Positions 12,125 through 21,960 of a DNA stretch of 64,000 nucleotides are shown one piece after another (within the stretch, counting starts at the first letter, position 1; the number at the start of each line of letters is the position of its first letter). The stretch lies in the NCBI GenBank assembly GCA_026936325.1, contig JAPTHN010000003.1, positions 39,944,011-40,008,010 of the forward strand. Direction: 5' to 3'. A program made the translations under genes and the position numbers. Below the pieces are notes generated by a model, which worked only from the letters and a program-made list of their open reading frames with translations, had not been told where the DNA came from and did no database searches. The DNA is from Platynereis dumerilii. Lineage: Eukaryota > Annelida > Polychaeta > Phyllodocida > Nereididae.

Positions 12125-12361
12125 CATAGCCGTACCGGAGGGGGGGGGGGGGCAGGGGGGCGATTGCCCCCCAAAAGTTTGGGAAACAGTAAGATTCGGG
12201 TAAAAGGGCTAAACAATTTGGGCAGATGATTTAATTAAAAATATTGAAAATTAAAAGTTTCCTGGTAATTTCATTTGAAATTGCATTAAATTCATATCTT
12301 TTAATTCGAGCAGATGTCCCTCACCCCGCCCCGAAAAAAATGCGCGCCCGGTACGCCTATG
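12125..12361. mobile_element. hAT-type MITE with 8-bp target duplication (TATGGTTC)
   Basis: TATGGTTC at 12117-12124 is repeated exactly at 12362-12369. The element's ends are CATAGCCGTACCGG and, inverted, CATAGGCGTACCGG. Perfect 8-base duplications with short inverted tips define hAT MITEs. A run of 12 G lies just inside the left end. A second member is at 25102-25333. Confidence 0.9.
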
Positions 12362-12417
12362 TATGGTTCCACAACCCACAATATTTTTTGTGAGTGATAT
12401 TCCTTGATGAGGATGAA

Positions 12418-12560
12418 TGGGGCTTTACGTCCTCTATTTATGCACTAGTCTTGATAGGTTAATTAGCGCAGGAGTAGGACAAGTGGCTCTGCAAGAGCTG
12501 AAGTGGAACCCTGGACCCATTGATTGCCAGCCCAACACTCTACCACTGAGCTAATCCTCC
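12418..12560 (-). mobile_element. tRNA-headed SINE, minus orientation
   Basis: On the minus strand GGATTAGCTCAGTGGTAGAG (A box) and GGTTCCACTTC (decayed B box) precede a tail ending in 'gcataaatagaggacgtaaagc'. It lies head-to-head with the next SINE. Confidence 0.75.
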
Positions 12561-12565
12561 CCCTC

Positions 12566-12775
12566 CTTAACGAGGGGGAGGGTTGGTCTAGTGGTAACGT
12601 GCTGAGCTGCCAATCACTTGGTCCAGGGTTCGAATCCAGCTCTTGCTGGGTCACCCTGGCCTATGTTGGACGGCTGTTTCAATTATCCTTTGCCTCATTG
12701 CCGTGGCCTCCCCTGTCCTTATTAGCCTACCAAGTGCATAAATACATGTCGTAAATCCCCAGTCATCCATCCACC
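12566..12775 (+). mobile_element. tRNA-headed SINE, plus orientation
   Basis: GGTTGGTCTAGTGGTAACG and a perfect B box (GGTTCGAATCC) are followed by the same body and tail as the 690 and 12418 copies (gtgcataaatacatgtcgtaaa). Facing the minus copy, it makes an imperfect inverted pair that could fold in RNA. Confidence 0.85.
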
Positions 12776-13139
12776 CTCTCCTTAACGGACTCATTTATTA
12801 ATCAGTATGAATAAATTATCATCATCCTGTAGAATAACCCAAATGTTACATTCTAATTTGTCTACAATGTTTAAATATTAATAGGCCTACTATGTAAAAT
12901 ATTTTAATTTTATTGTTTTTCTCGCACCATTTATTATTTATTTAAATAATTTATTTGTCATTATTTTACGTTTTACATGTGATTATATTTTACACAACTA
13001 TCAATATGATTTTAAAATAGCTTTGCAGTGAAAGTGTCACTTAAGGACTGTGGTCTGGGTTTCTTTGGTCATGTTTGCAGACTTAAGACTTAAGCACCGA
13101 AGGCAATCAACTCAATAGCAAACTATCAACAACAAACTT

Positions 13140-13570
13140 CTAAGTCTATACAAGTTGAAGAGTGTTGTCTAATTTTCAGATTCAAGACAGAGGCTGATTG
13201 TGTGAAGTACATGTGTGTGTTAATTGTGCAATGCTAGTTCATGGAGAGGCCTTTCATGATTGTGTTTCTTCAGGTCTTTGAAGCTGTCAACTCTTGCAAG
13301 GTTAGTGACACAACAATATTTTTATGTCTGCTCTCCTTTCCTCCAAATAATTAATGCTCAAAAACTCACTCATAGTTATATACTATGTCTGCCCTCAACT
13401 AGTGAAATATAGCAAAGTAATTTGTTAGTAATCACTGGGGTTGGCAATATTTCACATAATTATGATATTTGCATCTATTTCCAAATGTAATTGCATGTTT
13501 TGCAACAGTTTAACTTCTAAATTCTCTTGGCTTATTTTGCAAAGCTATAATTATGAATATCCAATGGTTT
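13140..13570 (+). repeat. Diverged duplicate segment, copy 1
   Basis: Matches 16548-16905 over its length (agattcaagacagaggctga, then 'caggtctttgaagctgtcaa', then 'gcaatatttcacat'). Each copy holds a 27-base block with an acceptor-like ttcag in front and a GT[TC]AGT donor behind, reading VFEAVNSCK here and VFQAVNSSK in copy 2. The two copies flank the tandem array. Confidence 0.7.
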
Positions 13571-13574
13571 TTAG

Positions 13575-16010
13575 CTCATCTATTTTCTTTGAAAATGAAG
13601 AGCTATTGTGGTCACTCGATCTTCGGCGTCGTCGGCGTTGTCCTGGTTAAGGTTTGTGTGAGTGTCCATTTGTGACCTTAGTTTTCCGCTTATGGCATGA
13701 ATATGAAATTTGGTGAAGGTATGGGGCTATAGGTATGGATTGGGAACATGTAGAGAAATCCAAGATGGCTGCCATTTTGTGGCGGCCATTTTCGCAGCCA
13801 TCTTTCTTCATTCTTAACTGCCCATTGTGACCTTATGATTTCACATGCAGTTATGAAATTTGGTACAGGTATGGGCCAGTGGGTATGGATCGGGAGCATG
13901 TTGAGCACAGGCATTTCAATCATTTGCAAGTCCTGCTGCTCTCTGGAGTGCATGATGCTGACCTCCTTAAACAGAACAAGGAAGGTGGGAAAGTCTGGGC
14001 ATTTCCCTTGAATCAGCCACCCTGCACCCCATTAGTACAACATTACAGCAGGGTGGTCGATTCAGGGACTTTCCAACCTTGGTATGTCTGTAGTGGTGAG
14101 CACCAGTGGCAGGGTCTAGTGCAGAAATGTTGTAAACAATTCAAGTGCCTGTGATATTGAGAAATCCAAGATGGCAGCCATTTTGTGGTGGCCATTATGG
14201 CAGCCATCTTCATTCTTTAACTGCTCATTCTAACCTTATTTTTTCACTGACAATTATGAAATTTGGTACAGGTATTGGCCTGTGGGTATGGATCAGGAAC
14301 ATGTTGAGAAATATAATCGGGGGGCCATTTTGGCAGCCATCTTTCTTCATTTCTTGAACTGCCCATTGTGACCGTAATATTTCGCTATGAGTTATGAAAT
14401 TTGTTACAGGTATTTGCCTGTGGGTATCGATCGGGAGTATGCTGAGAAATCCAAGATGGTGACCATTTTTTGGTGGCCATTTTGGCAGCCATCTTTCTTC
14501 ATTTCTTGAACTGCCCATTGTGACCGTAATATTTTGCTATGAGTTATGAAATTTGTTACAGGTATTTGCCTGTGGGTATCGATCAGGAGTATGTTGAGAA
14601 ATCCAAGATGGTGGCCATTTTGACAGCCATTTTTCTTCATTCTTGAACTGCACATTGTGACCACAATATTTCGCTTAGAGTTATGAAATTTGGTACAGGT
14701 ATTGGCCTGTGGGCATTGATCGGGAACATGTTGAGAAATCCAAGATGGCAGACGTTTTATGGTGGCCGTTTTGGCAACCATCGTTCTTCATTCTTAACTG
14801 CCCATTGTGACCTTATGATTTCACATGCAGTTATGAAATTTGGTACAGGTATGGGCCTGTGGGTATGGATCGTCAGTATGTTGAGAAATCCAAGATGGCA
14901 GCCATTTTGTGTTGGCCATTATGGCAGCCATCTTCATTCTTTAACTGCCCACTCTGACCTTAATATTTCACTTACAGTTATGAAATTTGGTACAGGTATT
15001 GGCCTGTGGGTATGGATCAGGAACATGTTGAGAAATACAAGTGGGGGGCCATTTTGGCAGCCATCTTTCTTCATTTCTTGAACTGCCCATTGTGACCGTA
15101 ATATTTCGCATAGAGTTATGAAATTTGTTACAGGTATTTGCCTGTGGGTATCGATCGGGAGTATGCTTAGAAATCCAAGATGGTGACCATTTTTTGGTGG
15201 CCATTTTGGCAGCCATCTTTCTTCATTCTTGAACTGCACATTGTGACCACAATATTTCGCTTAGAGTTATGAAATTTGGTACAGGTATTGGCCTGTGGGC
15301 ATTGATCGGGAACATGTTGAGAAATCCAAGATGGCTGACGTTTTGTGGTGGCCATTTTGGCAGTCATCTTTCTTCATTCTTGAACTGACCATTGTGACCT
15401 TAGTATTTCACTTACAGTTATGAAAGTTGGTGCAGGTATTGGCCTCTGTGTATTGATCAGGAACATGCTGAAAAATCTAAGATGGTGGCAAATTTTTCAG
15501 CCATCTTTCATTTCTTGAATTGCCGATTGTGACCTTAATATTTCACTTGGAGTTATAAAATTTGGTACATGTATTGGCCTGTGGGTATTGATCGGGAACA
15601 TCCAAGATGGCAGCCATTTTGGCAGCAGTCTTTCTTCATTTCTTGAACTGCCCATTGTGATCTCAATATTTCGCTTAGAGTTATGAAATTTGGTACAGGT
15701 ATTGGCCTGTGGGTATGAATCAGGAACATGTTGAGAAATTCAAGATGGCCACCAAAATAGTCTCTTTAAAATGGCTGATATCCTTGAACTGCCCATTGTG
15801 ACCTTGCTACTTTGCTTAGAGTTTTGAAAGTAGATACAGTTATTGGCCTGTGGGCATGGATCAGGAACATGTCACTAAATCCAAGATTGTGGTAATTTTG
15901 GCAGCCATATTTCTTCATTCTTTAACTGCCCATTGTAGCCGTAATATATCGCTTAGACTTATAAAATTAGCTACAGGTATTGGCCTGTGGGTGATAATCT
16001 GGCACACATT
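13575..16010 (+). repeat. Tandem array, about 15 units of 130-153 bp
   Basis: Each unit runs 'gttatgaaatttggtacagg', 'tattggcctgtgggtatgga', 'tcgggaacatgttgagaaat', then 'ccaagatggcagccattttg' and a spacer ending ctgcccattgtgacc. Unit starts (atgaaattt) fall near 13706, 13853, 14257, 14393, 14546, 14680, 14832, 14980, 15118, 15268, 15420, 15553, 15683, 15825 and 15960. A short head at 13575-13640 (AGCTCATCT...AAGAGCTATTGTGG, then cgtcgtcggcg) looks like the leader of a dispersed repeat seen in other marine invertebrates. That link is from memory only. Confidence 0.9.
13906..14153. mobile_element. hAT-type MITE inserted in the tandem array
   Basis: This 248-base block interrupts one array unit. 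Its ends are CACAGGCA and TGCCTGTG, and it is flanked by ATGTTGAG (13898-13905) and ATATTGAG (14154-14161), an 8-base target duplication with one mismatch. Removing it restores the normal unit spacing of about 148, so it arrived after the array expanded. Confidence 0.88.
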
Positions 16011-16079
16011 GATAGATTTCACATTGACAGACAAGCGTTTAAACCGCTTGCGGTTCTGGTTAAAAAATAACCTTGATTG

Positions 16080-16510
16080 CTGGAAGTCAATCTCCCCACA
16101 AGCATCGCACCCTCCCTCCTACTGTCCGTCACTCTCACTGGTCAATTTTGCCTCCTCTCCATTGCCCTCTGCCTTCACCCTATCCTATGTGCCCTCTGCC
16201 TTCATTCTATCCTATGTGCCCAATGCTATCTCCCCTGTCCTCCCCTCATTTTCCATCTTTCCCTCTCCTCTCAATCCCCTTTCCCTTCTTCCTCTTTTCC
16301 TTCTTTAAATAATCTTGGTTGCTCGCTGGTGAATCTCAATCTTTCTCTTTCTCCTTCATCCCCCTCTTCTCTCCTTTTCCCTTCCTTCTTTCCTCTTTTC
16401 CTTCTTTTATTCTCCCACCTCCTTCACTTCCAAACTTCTCCCTCTTTTCTATCACAGTCTGACGTACCTAAATCCTCTTTCTGTTTTCCTTCAATCTCCT
16501 CTTTCCTGCC
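16080..16510 (+). repeat. Pyrimidine-rich block 1
   Basis: About 430 bases are strongly C/T-biased on the plus strand (cctccctcc, cttttcccttccttctttcc). Long open frames here are a by-product of the low A content and are not called as genes. Confidence 0.8.
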
Positions 16511-16547
16511 TTCATATGGGGTGGGGAGAGGGTTATGTTTTAAGCAT

Positions 16548-16905
16548 AAGCAATTAAAGAGTGTTGTAAATTTTCAGATTCAAGACAGAGGCTGATGAAG
16601 TACATGCGTCTTGTGCAACACCAGTTGATGAATAAGTCGTGAAATTCATGGATAGGTCTTCCATGATTGTGTCTTCAGGTCTTTCAAGCTGTCAACTCTT
16701 CCAAGGTCAGTGGCAAATTGATCCCAACAGTAGATTCATGCCAATTTAATGAAATATAGCGTATGACTCTCCAACTAATCGGTGAGGTTTGCATTATTTC
16801 ACATATATTTGTATTAATTTTAAAATGTAGTTTTGTGACGGTGTAACTTCCAAATTTTCCTCGCGTAATTCACGAAGTTATAAATATGGACATGCAATGT
16901 TTTTA
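16548..16905 (+). repeat. Diverged duplicate segment, copy 2
   Basis: Second copy of 13140-13570. After an acceptor-like ttttcag the frame reads FKTEADEVHASC in this copy and FKTEADCVKYMC in the other. It may be a duplicated exon, but no family is recognised. Confidence 0.7.
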
Positions 16906-16924
16906 AAAACAGTCTTGAATGCTG

Positions 16925-17100
16925 CCTCATCAATATCCCCTCTGGCATCTATCTACCTCTCCATCCGCAACCCCCTCCCCTTCAACCACTCCCAATCCTA
17001 TCCCCTCTCCCCTTTGCCACCTGTCCCTCCTTATTCCCTTTCCCCCCAGCCCCCACCCTCTCCTCTCCTTTCCTTCTTTATTTCTCCTGCCTTTCTGTTG
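16925..17100 (+). repeat. Pyrimidine-rich block 2
   Basis: C/T-rich stretch (ccctctccccttt, ccccccagccccc) separating the duplicate segment from a palindromic MITE. Confidence 0.75.
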
Positions 17101-17128
17101 CCGTATAGCCATTTCAAAATAGGTAAAG

Positions 17129-17290
17129 GTTATTAACCACAAGAGAGGAAATATGTTATTTATCACCCGGGTGCTTTAGATGTAATAAACACATTCCTGA
17201 TACCATATTGAATAACCCACTTAAGCCGCGAGACAATCATTCAGTCGAACTTGAGATAAGTGGACAACAAAGAATATGAATGGGATAAGA
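17129..17290. mobile_element. Palindromic MITE (GGTTATTCACC family), copy 1
   Basis: GGTTATTAACCACAAGAGAG at the left is mirrored by a right half ending ATTGAATAACC at 17217, with a TTTATCACCCGGGTGCTTTAG centre. Downstream sequence to about 17290 (gtggacaacaaagaatatga) is shared with the 22.8-kb and 32.9-kb copies. Confidence 0.8.
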
Positions 17291-17299
17291 TTTTGTTGC

Positions 17300-17785
17300 T
17301 GGCTGGTCTACCTCTCTTCTCTCCTCTCTCCATCTCCTCAATCCCTCTCCTCTCTCCCTCTCCTCTCCTCTCTTCCTCTCCTCTCCTCTCCTCTCTCCAT
17401 TTTCTCCCTTTCTCTCCTCTCTCCCTCTCCCCTCTCAATCCCTCCCCTTCTCCCCTTCTCCTCTCCCTCTCCTCTCCCTCTCCTCTCCCTCTCCTCTCCC
17501 TCTCCTCTCCCTCTCCTCTCTCCCTCTCACCTCTCCCTCTCGCCTCTGCCTCTTGTCTCTGCCTCTCGTCTCTGCCTCTTGTCTGTCCCTCTTGTCTCTG
17601 CCTCTCGTCTCTGTCTCTCGTCTTTGTCTCTCGTCTTTGTCTCTCGTCTTTGTCTCTCGTCTTTGTCTCTCGTCTTTGTCTCTCGTCTTTGTCTCTCGTC
17701 TTTGTCTCTCGTCTGTCCCTCTCGTCTGTCCCTCTCGTCTGTCCCTCTCGTCTGTCCCTCTCGTCTGTCCCTCTCGTCTCTCCAA
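17300..17785 (+). repeat. Pyrimidine-rich satellite block 3
   Basis: It opens with irregular (CCCTCTCCTCT)n, then switches to about eight near-perfect 13-base units (TCTCTCGTCTTTG) and about six CTCGTCTGTCC units. The plus strand is almost free of purines except G at fixed places. Open frames of 177-195 codons through it are low-complexity and not genes. Confidence 0.95.
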
Positions 17786-17805
17786 AAGATATTCTTAAGC
17801 AATGG

Positions 17806-17935
17806 TTAAGACGTCACCCGCATTGCACTGCCATTGCAGCTGCCTGATGTCAAAATCGAACAAGAGCCCAAACAATGTCAATGTGTTGTCGTGGTTGCTT
17901 CATGATGACTTCACATTTGTGTAATGGCAGGAAAA
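17806..17935 (+). repeat. Dispersed repeat with TGACRTCA motif, copy 2 of 3
   Basis: Related to 9428-9530 and, inverted, to 18352-18495. It shares the order gacgtcac, gcattgca, gcctgatg, caatgtcaatg. Confidence 0.6.
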
Positions 17936-18351
17936 ACTCTTTTAAAGTGACACTTTTGACTTAAACCAGGGGTGGGGGGCAGGGAGAGGGTTGGGTAGTG
18001 GAAAGGGAGGCAAACCCATCCCCCCCCCAGCCATCCTTGCCCTCCCCTCCCCTGTGAAGACTGATAATTATCATTTGGCAATTCTTGATTACTTTTCAGA
18101 TGCTATATATTATGATCCAACAAATTTCTGCATTTTGTTTAGTTTCTTGTGCCTTTCAGCATGATGATGAAACACCACTTGCCCCACTCTAGGAAATTAT
18201 CTGGCTAAGGCTATGCCACTGCAGTATTGAAATAATATAACAACATGACAAAACCACTCGAATCCGGGTCACAATCAGGATATTGTTATGTAGTGCTCGA
18301 ATTGGTAGTTTATTTTTTCACCGGATTTAAATATTATTGGAAAGATTTTTT

Positions 18352-18495
18352 TCCACAAGACCATTTAAATACAGAACCATGATGTACCCATGGAGCAACA
18401 ATGGTCATGACATCACAATTGCATTGTTTGGGCCGCTGTTTTGTGACGTCATCAGGCATCTCCTTCTGCAATGCTGGTGATGTCATAACTATGTT
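18352..18495 (-). repeat. Dispersed repeat with CRE-like sites, copy 3 of 3
   Basis: The reverse complement of this block matches the other copies. It contains a perfect CRE octamer (TGACGTCA at about 18442) flanked by TGACATCA and TGATGTCA. Confidence 0.6.
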
Positions 18496-18649
18496 TGACA
18501 GTGATTCTAAAAACATCATAGGTCCTGATATTTAGGCTGTAGGGCTAAACAATTTGATGATATTCATAGCCAACCAGCTGGAAATGCTTCAATTATGCCT
18601 TCTCTTGTATCAAGTGAAAAAATATTTGTCTCTCTGTTTACAGGAACAT

Positions 18650-18716
18650 TTGAGCAGACTAGAGGTGGCAGAAGAACGAGGAGTGCCAGTATCACCAATG
18701 ATAGTTTGATATGGTA
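18650..18716 (+). other. Possible plus-strand exon
   Basis: Between acceptor TGTTTACAG and donor ATG then GTAAAT, one frame is open and reads TFEQTRGGRRTRSASITND. It lies upstream of the C-terminal remnant at 20580-21255 on the same strand, but the phases do not join cleanly to it. Confidence 0.25.
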
Positions 18717-18800
18717 AATATGCCTTTTTTAGATGTCATTGATAAAGCCTGGCTACTTTGAAATAATGCCTAAACACTAAACGGGTATCATTTGTACATG

Positions 18801-19372
18801 TACACTCAACAAAAAAACAAACACCCCCCTTCATTTTTTCTAATAATTTGTAAGATTTTTTGGGCCAAAATCAATTAAACAGTAGTGATCCTATTACGAA
18901 AATGTATCTATGTGAAAATAATTGAAGTGCGACCATTTCCTCTTTACCTTTGACCTCGTTTATCATATTTGGGTATTTTTTTTAAATGCCCATACCCACA
19001 TCTCACTAAAAGAATTCATCTGGAAAGTGATCTGTAGCTATCAAAAATAAAGCATAATGTCACCATTTTTTCATTTTTTATGGCTCTTTGATGCACAATG
19101 CAAAATGACACTTAGATTTTTTTGGTGAGATGTGGGTAATCTGGTTATGGGGCCATTTAAAAAAAAAATCCAACTTTGATAAACAAGGTAAATGTTCCGG
19201 AAATGGTCCCACAAGGTAAAAGGTAAATGTTAGGGAAAAACGGTCGCACTTGAATGATTTTCGGCACATTTTTATAATAGGATCAACACTGTTTAATTGG
19301 TTTTGGCCAAAAAAAAAATTATCTCACAAATTATAAGCAAAAATGAAGTGGTACGTTTATTTGTTGAGTGTA
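18801..19372. mobile_element. Long-inverted-repeat MITE (TA target, Tc1/mariner-like)
   Basis: It starts TACACTCAACAAA and ends TTTGTTGAGTGTA. The arms match over most of the 572 bases (ttggccaaaa with the converse ttttgggccaaaa, ggtaaatgtt with tacctttgacc, and so on), so the whole element can fold into one hairpin. The TA at each end fits a TA target duplication. Confidence 0.88.
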
Positions 19373-19399
19373 CAGTAGCAAGATTTTATACCTACCCTG

Positions 19400-19505
19400 A
19401 AATGTGGCTGAGTGGTTTAGGTGCCCGTCAGAAGGTCTTTGCCTGCCTGGGTTCAAAATTTTGAGCTGGATGTCATTCAGTGTCACATTGTATCAATGCT
19501 TAACA
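19400..19505 (+). mobile_element. tRNA-like SINE head
   Basis: GTGGCTGAGTGGTTTAGGTG (A-box region) and TGGGTTCAAAATT (B-box region) resemble the head of the SINE at 34878. The expected body is missing here. Confidence 0.55.
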
Positions 19506-19510
19506 CGGGT

Positions 19511-19700
19511 TAGCCTAGATAGATAGATAGATAGATATGGTAAGTGCAGCCCTCTAAGCCCAGTTCTGGGCGCTCACGAGGGTTGATTGATGAGATGAGA
19601 GAGAGAGCGGGAGTCCTCAACATGTTACACATTTACCCCATGTGAGGGATCTTTTACTTGCCCAGCACAGACACTGATACAAGTGGTTAACTCCCATAAC
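19511..19700 (-). mobile_element. SINE 3' part, minus orientation
   Basis: Starts with (GATA)n, then agtgcagccctctaagccca and the body to 'cccagcacagacactgatac'. It is the inverse of 20215-20398 and related to the tail of the SINE at 34878-35165. Confidence 0.7.
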
Positions 19701-20214
19701 TTTACTTCTAACAGGGTTACTGTGAAAATAACTTAGCAATGTTTTATGCTGACCTCATGTTACATGACTTTGTACAACCCAAAATAAAGTAAGAAAATTT
19801 TCTGTCTGAAGTCCTCTGTTTACCTATTTTTCCCTCCTTTCCGCTCTTCACCCCAAACCTCCTTACTACTACTTTTGACTCCTCATCACAACCTTAACAC
19901 ATATCAAGAACTGTATTAAGGCAGATGGTGATTTAATTGCAATTAGCAAATGGCATAATATCGAGGAAATCAAACACAATTGGGGTGAAAGAGTTGGAAT
20001 TTGAGTTGTATAAATGCTTTTTCAAGTAATTTTAAAAGGTTGTTTCAAGTAGGTAAATGTGGGAAGGGATTCAGAGGTAGCCAAAAGGTGTGAAAGGGTA
20101 AAGTAGTGGCTGATTCTTCCTTCCTGCTGGGGTAATCGTACTTTATTTTGGATTGTACTGTATATAATGACTAAATCATTTTCCCAGTAACCCGTTAAAA
20201 GGTAAGTTATATGA

Positions 20215-20398
20215 GACGTTAAGTTGCTGGCCCCTTGTATCAGTGTCTGTGCTGGGCAAGTAAAAGATGCCTCACATTGGTTAAATGTATAACATGTTGA
20301 GGGCATTTGCTCTCTCTCCCATCTCATCAATCAACCCTCGTGAGTGTCCAGAACTGGGCTTAGAGGGCTGCACTTACCATACCTATCTATCTATCATA
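20215..20398 (+). mobile_element. SINE 3' part, plus orientation
   Basis: Inverted relative to 19511-19700, from 'gtatcagtgtctgtgctggg' to 'taccatacctatctatcta'. The two make an inverted pair about 500 bases apart. Confidence 0.7.
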
Positions 20399-20579
20399 AT
20401 GCTTTATCCCACTGCGACCATGACTACCTTATGATTTCTACCCAACCAATTTTGACTTGATCAACCATTTCTTGAACACCTTAAATATTTGTGAATCAGT
20501 GCAGACATTGTATTGTTGTTTGTGTGAACCTCCTCCCTCTCCCCAGCTATTGGTTATCTAACCATTTTCCTTTTGTTCC

Positions 20580-21255
20580 AGGTGTCATGTCTGCAACTGA
20601 TTTCTCACTGCTGGTAGACAATAGAGTTGTGATAGAAAAAATGAAGACTTTCTACGATGCTATGGCACGACTTTTTGCCTCTCACTACAATGCTACGTCG
20701 TGAATATCGCATTTCCTCCAGAAGTGCAAACAAGCATCGAATTTATCGTGCAGAGGTAACATTATTCTATCTATCTGATGGTTGGACTGTAAAAGGTACA
20801 GTGCTTGATAGGCCTGTAACTGAAGGCAATCAAGTGACAATGCATTTTTCATTAGCAAAACCATAAGAGGGGAAATATGTTATAGTAACTTACAGTAATA
20901 CTGACTTCTCTGAATTAATAAATTGAGGCTAAGAGGTCACTGCTTGGCTATTTTTTGCAAACTTGAAAATGTGGAAGATATAACAATAATAAATAAACCC
21001 AACAGAATATCCAACAAAATGGGTAATTTTTGTAAAGCTTTTACATTTTGAATTTTTGTGTTTCAGTGTTTCTTCAAGATAAACCTGGAGCGAGTGAAAG
21101 GAAAGAAACACACGACGATTAATCGGAAAGTTTTGAACTTTGTCAATGAAATGGCAGCTTTTTTTATAACCTCTGTCATTTTGGCAAATACAATAATGTA
21201 TGCTGGCATTATTTTGAGTGAACATACAAAGATAAATTTAAAAATAATTCTTTAG
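20580..21255 (+). pseudogene. C-terminal remnant of an unrecognised gene (two exon-like parts)
   Basis: The first part (20580-20751), behind a TTGTTCCAG acceptor, reads MSATDFSLLVDNRVV, then KMKTFYDAMARLF, and in a shifted frame VVNIAFPPEVQTSIEFIVQR before a GTAACA donor. The second (21067-21255), behind GTTTCAG, reads CFFKINLERVKGKKHTTI, then NRKVLNFVNEMAAFF. The order (regulated acidic helix, N-[IV]-x-[FY]-P, FxQR, FxxIN, basic run, NxKVxxFxN) resembles the C-terminal end of uncharacterised animal proteins I have seen, which I cannot name. The frame changes within the first part and the exon phases do not agree, so I treat it as a decayed copy. It sits on the opposite strand within the hydrolase-like gene's long intron. 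Confidence 0.5.
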
Positions 21256-21449
21256 ATATTGCATTCTTGTCCTCTGGAGTCATGTTCATGAAAAAAGTGA
21301 CATTAGATGGAATTGTTTGAAATATTTACTATGAAAAATTGTGTAGGCCTATCAAGCTAATGAGGAAACGATACTGTTTATATAGTCTACATGTATGAAC
21401 AACATGTATGGACCTTGGACAGCATATGGTATACAGTGTGTTCTCAAAA

Positions 21450-21960
21450 ATATAGAATGCTGACTTTAATATTAAGACACATTTATTTAATATTAAGACA
21501 AATTTATTTAATTAAATTCATCAGAAGAATCGATGTTCTGTGGAGATGTTCACAACTATTTAGTGAAATAATGTTATTGTGTGAAGCAGCCAATAAGTAT
21601 CCTTTGATGTTGTTTATAGTCTACAAATTCAATATATTGGAAACAATGTGTTTTTACAGATATAATGCAGATTTCAATATTTAAGACACACTATCGAATT
21701 TGGTTCATCAAAAGAATTGATGTTGTATGGAAATGTTGTCACCTATTTTGTGAAATAATGCTATTGTGTGAAGCAGCTAATCAGTATCCTTTAATGTTGA
21801 TTATAGTCTACATATTCAATATATTGGAGGCAATTTGTTCTTACATATATAATGTAGACTTTAATATTTTCATCAAAAGAATTTATTTTGTGTAGAAATG
21901 CTGCCGTCTTTAGTGAAATAATGTTATTGCATGAAGCAGCTAATCGGTTAATAGACTATA
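21450..21960 (+). repeat. Three diverged tandem units of about 165-190 bp
   Basis: Landmarks gtgaagcagc recur at 21581 and 21768, and atgaagcagc at 21931, each in a unit containing 'tagtgaaataatg' upstream and, in the first two units, 'gtatcctttgatgttg' downstream. The first two units stay open in the plus frame with matching peptides (EIMLLCEAAN). The bias to AT and lack of homology make a gene doubtful. Confidence 0.7.

Noticed and set aside
12570-12640. Possible tRNA gene with GGTTCGAATCC.
   Set aside because: Same reason: it is the head of a SINE family with several copies in this window.
14145-15367. Overlapping frames of 80-132 codons such as MKFGTGIGLWVW and its antisense partners.
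   Set aside because: They are translations of the tandem array on both strands, interrupted from unit to unit, with no splice signals.
17260-17847. Open frames of 177-195 codons on both strands.
   Set aside because: They exist because the C/T satellite lacks stop codons. The peptides are simple SLSSLPL or RDKDERQRRET repeats.
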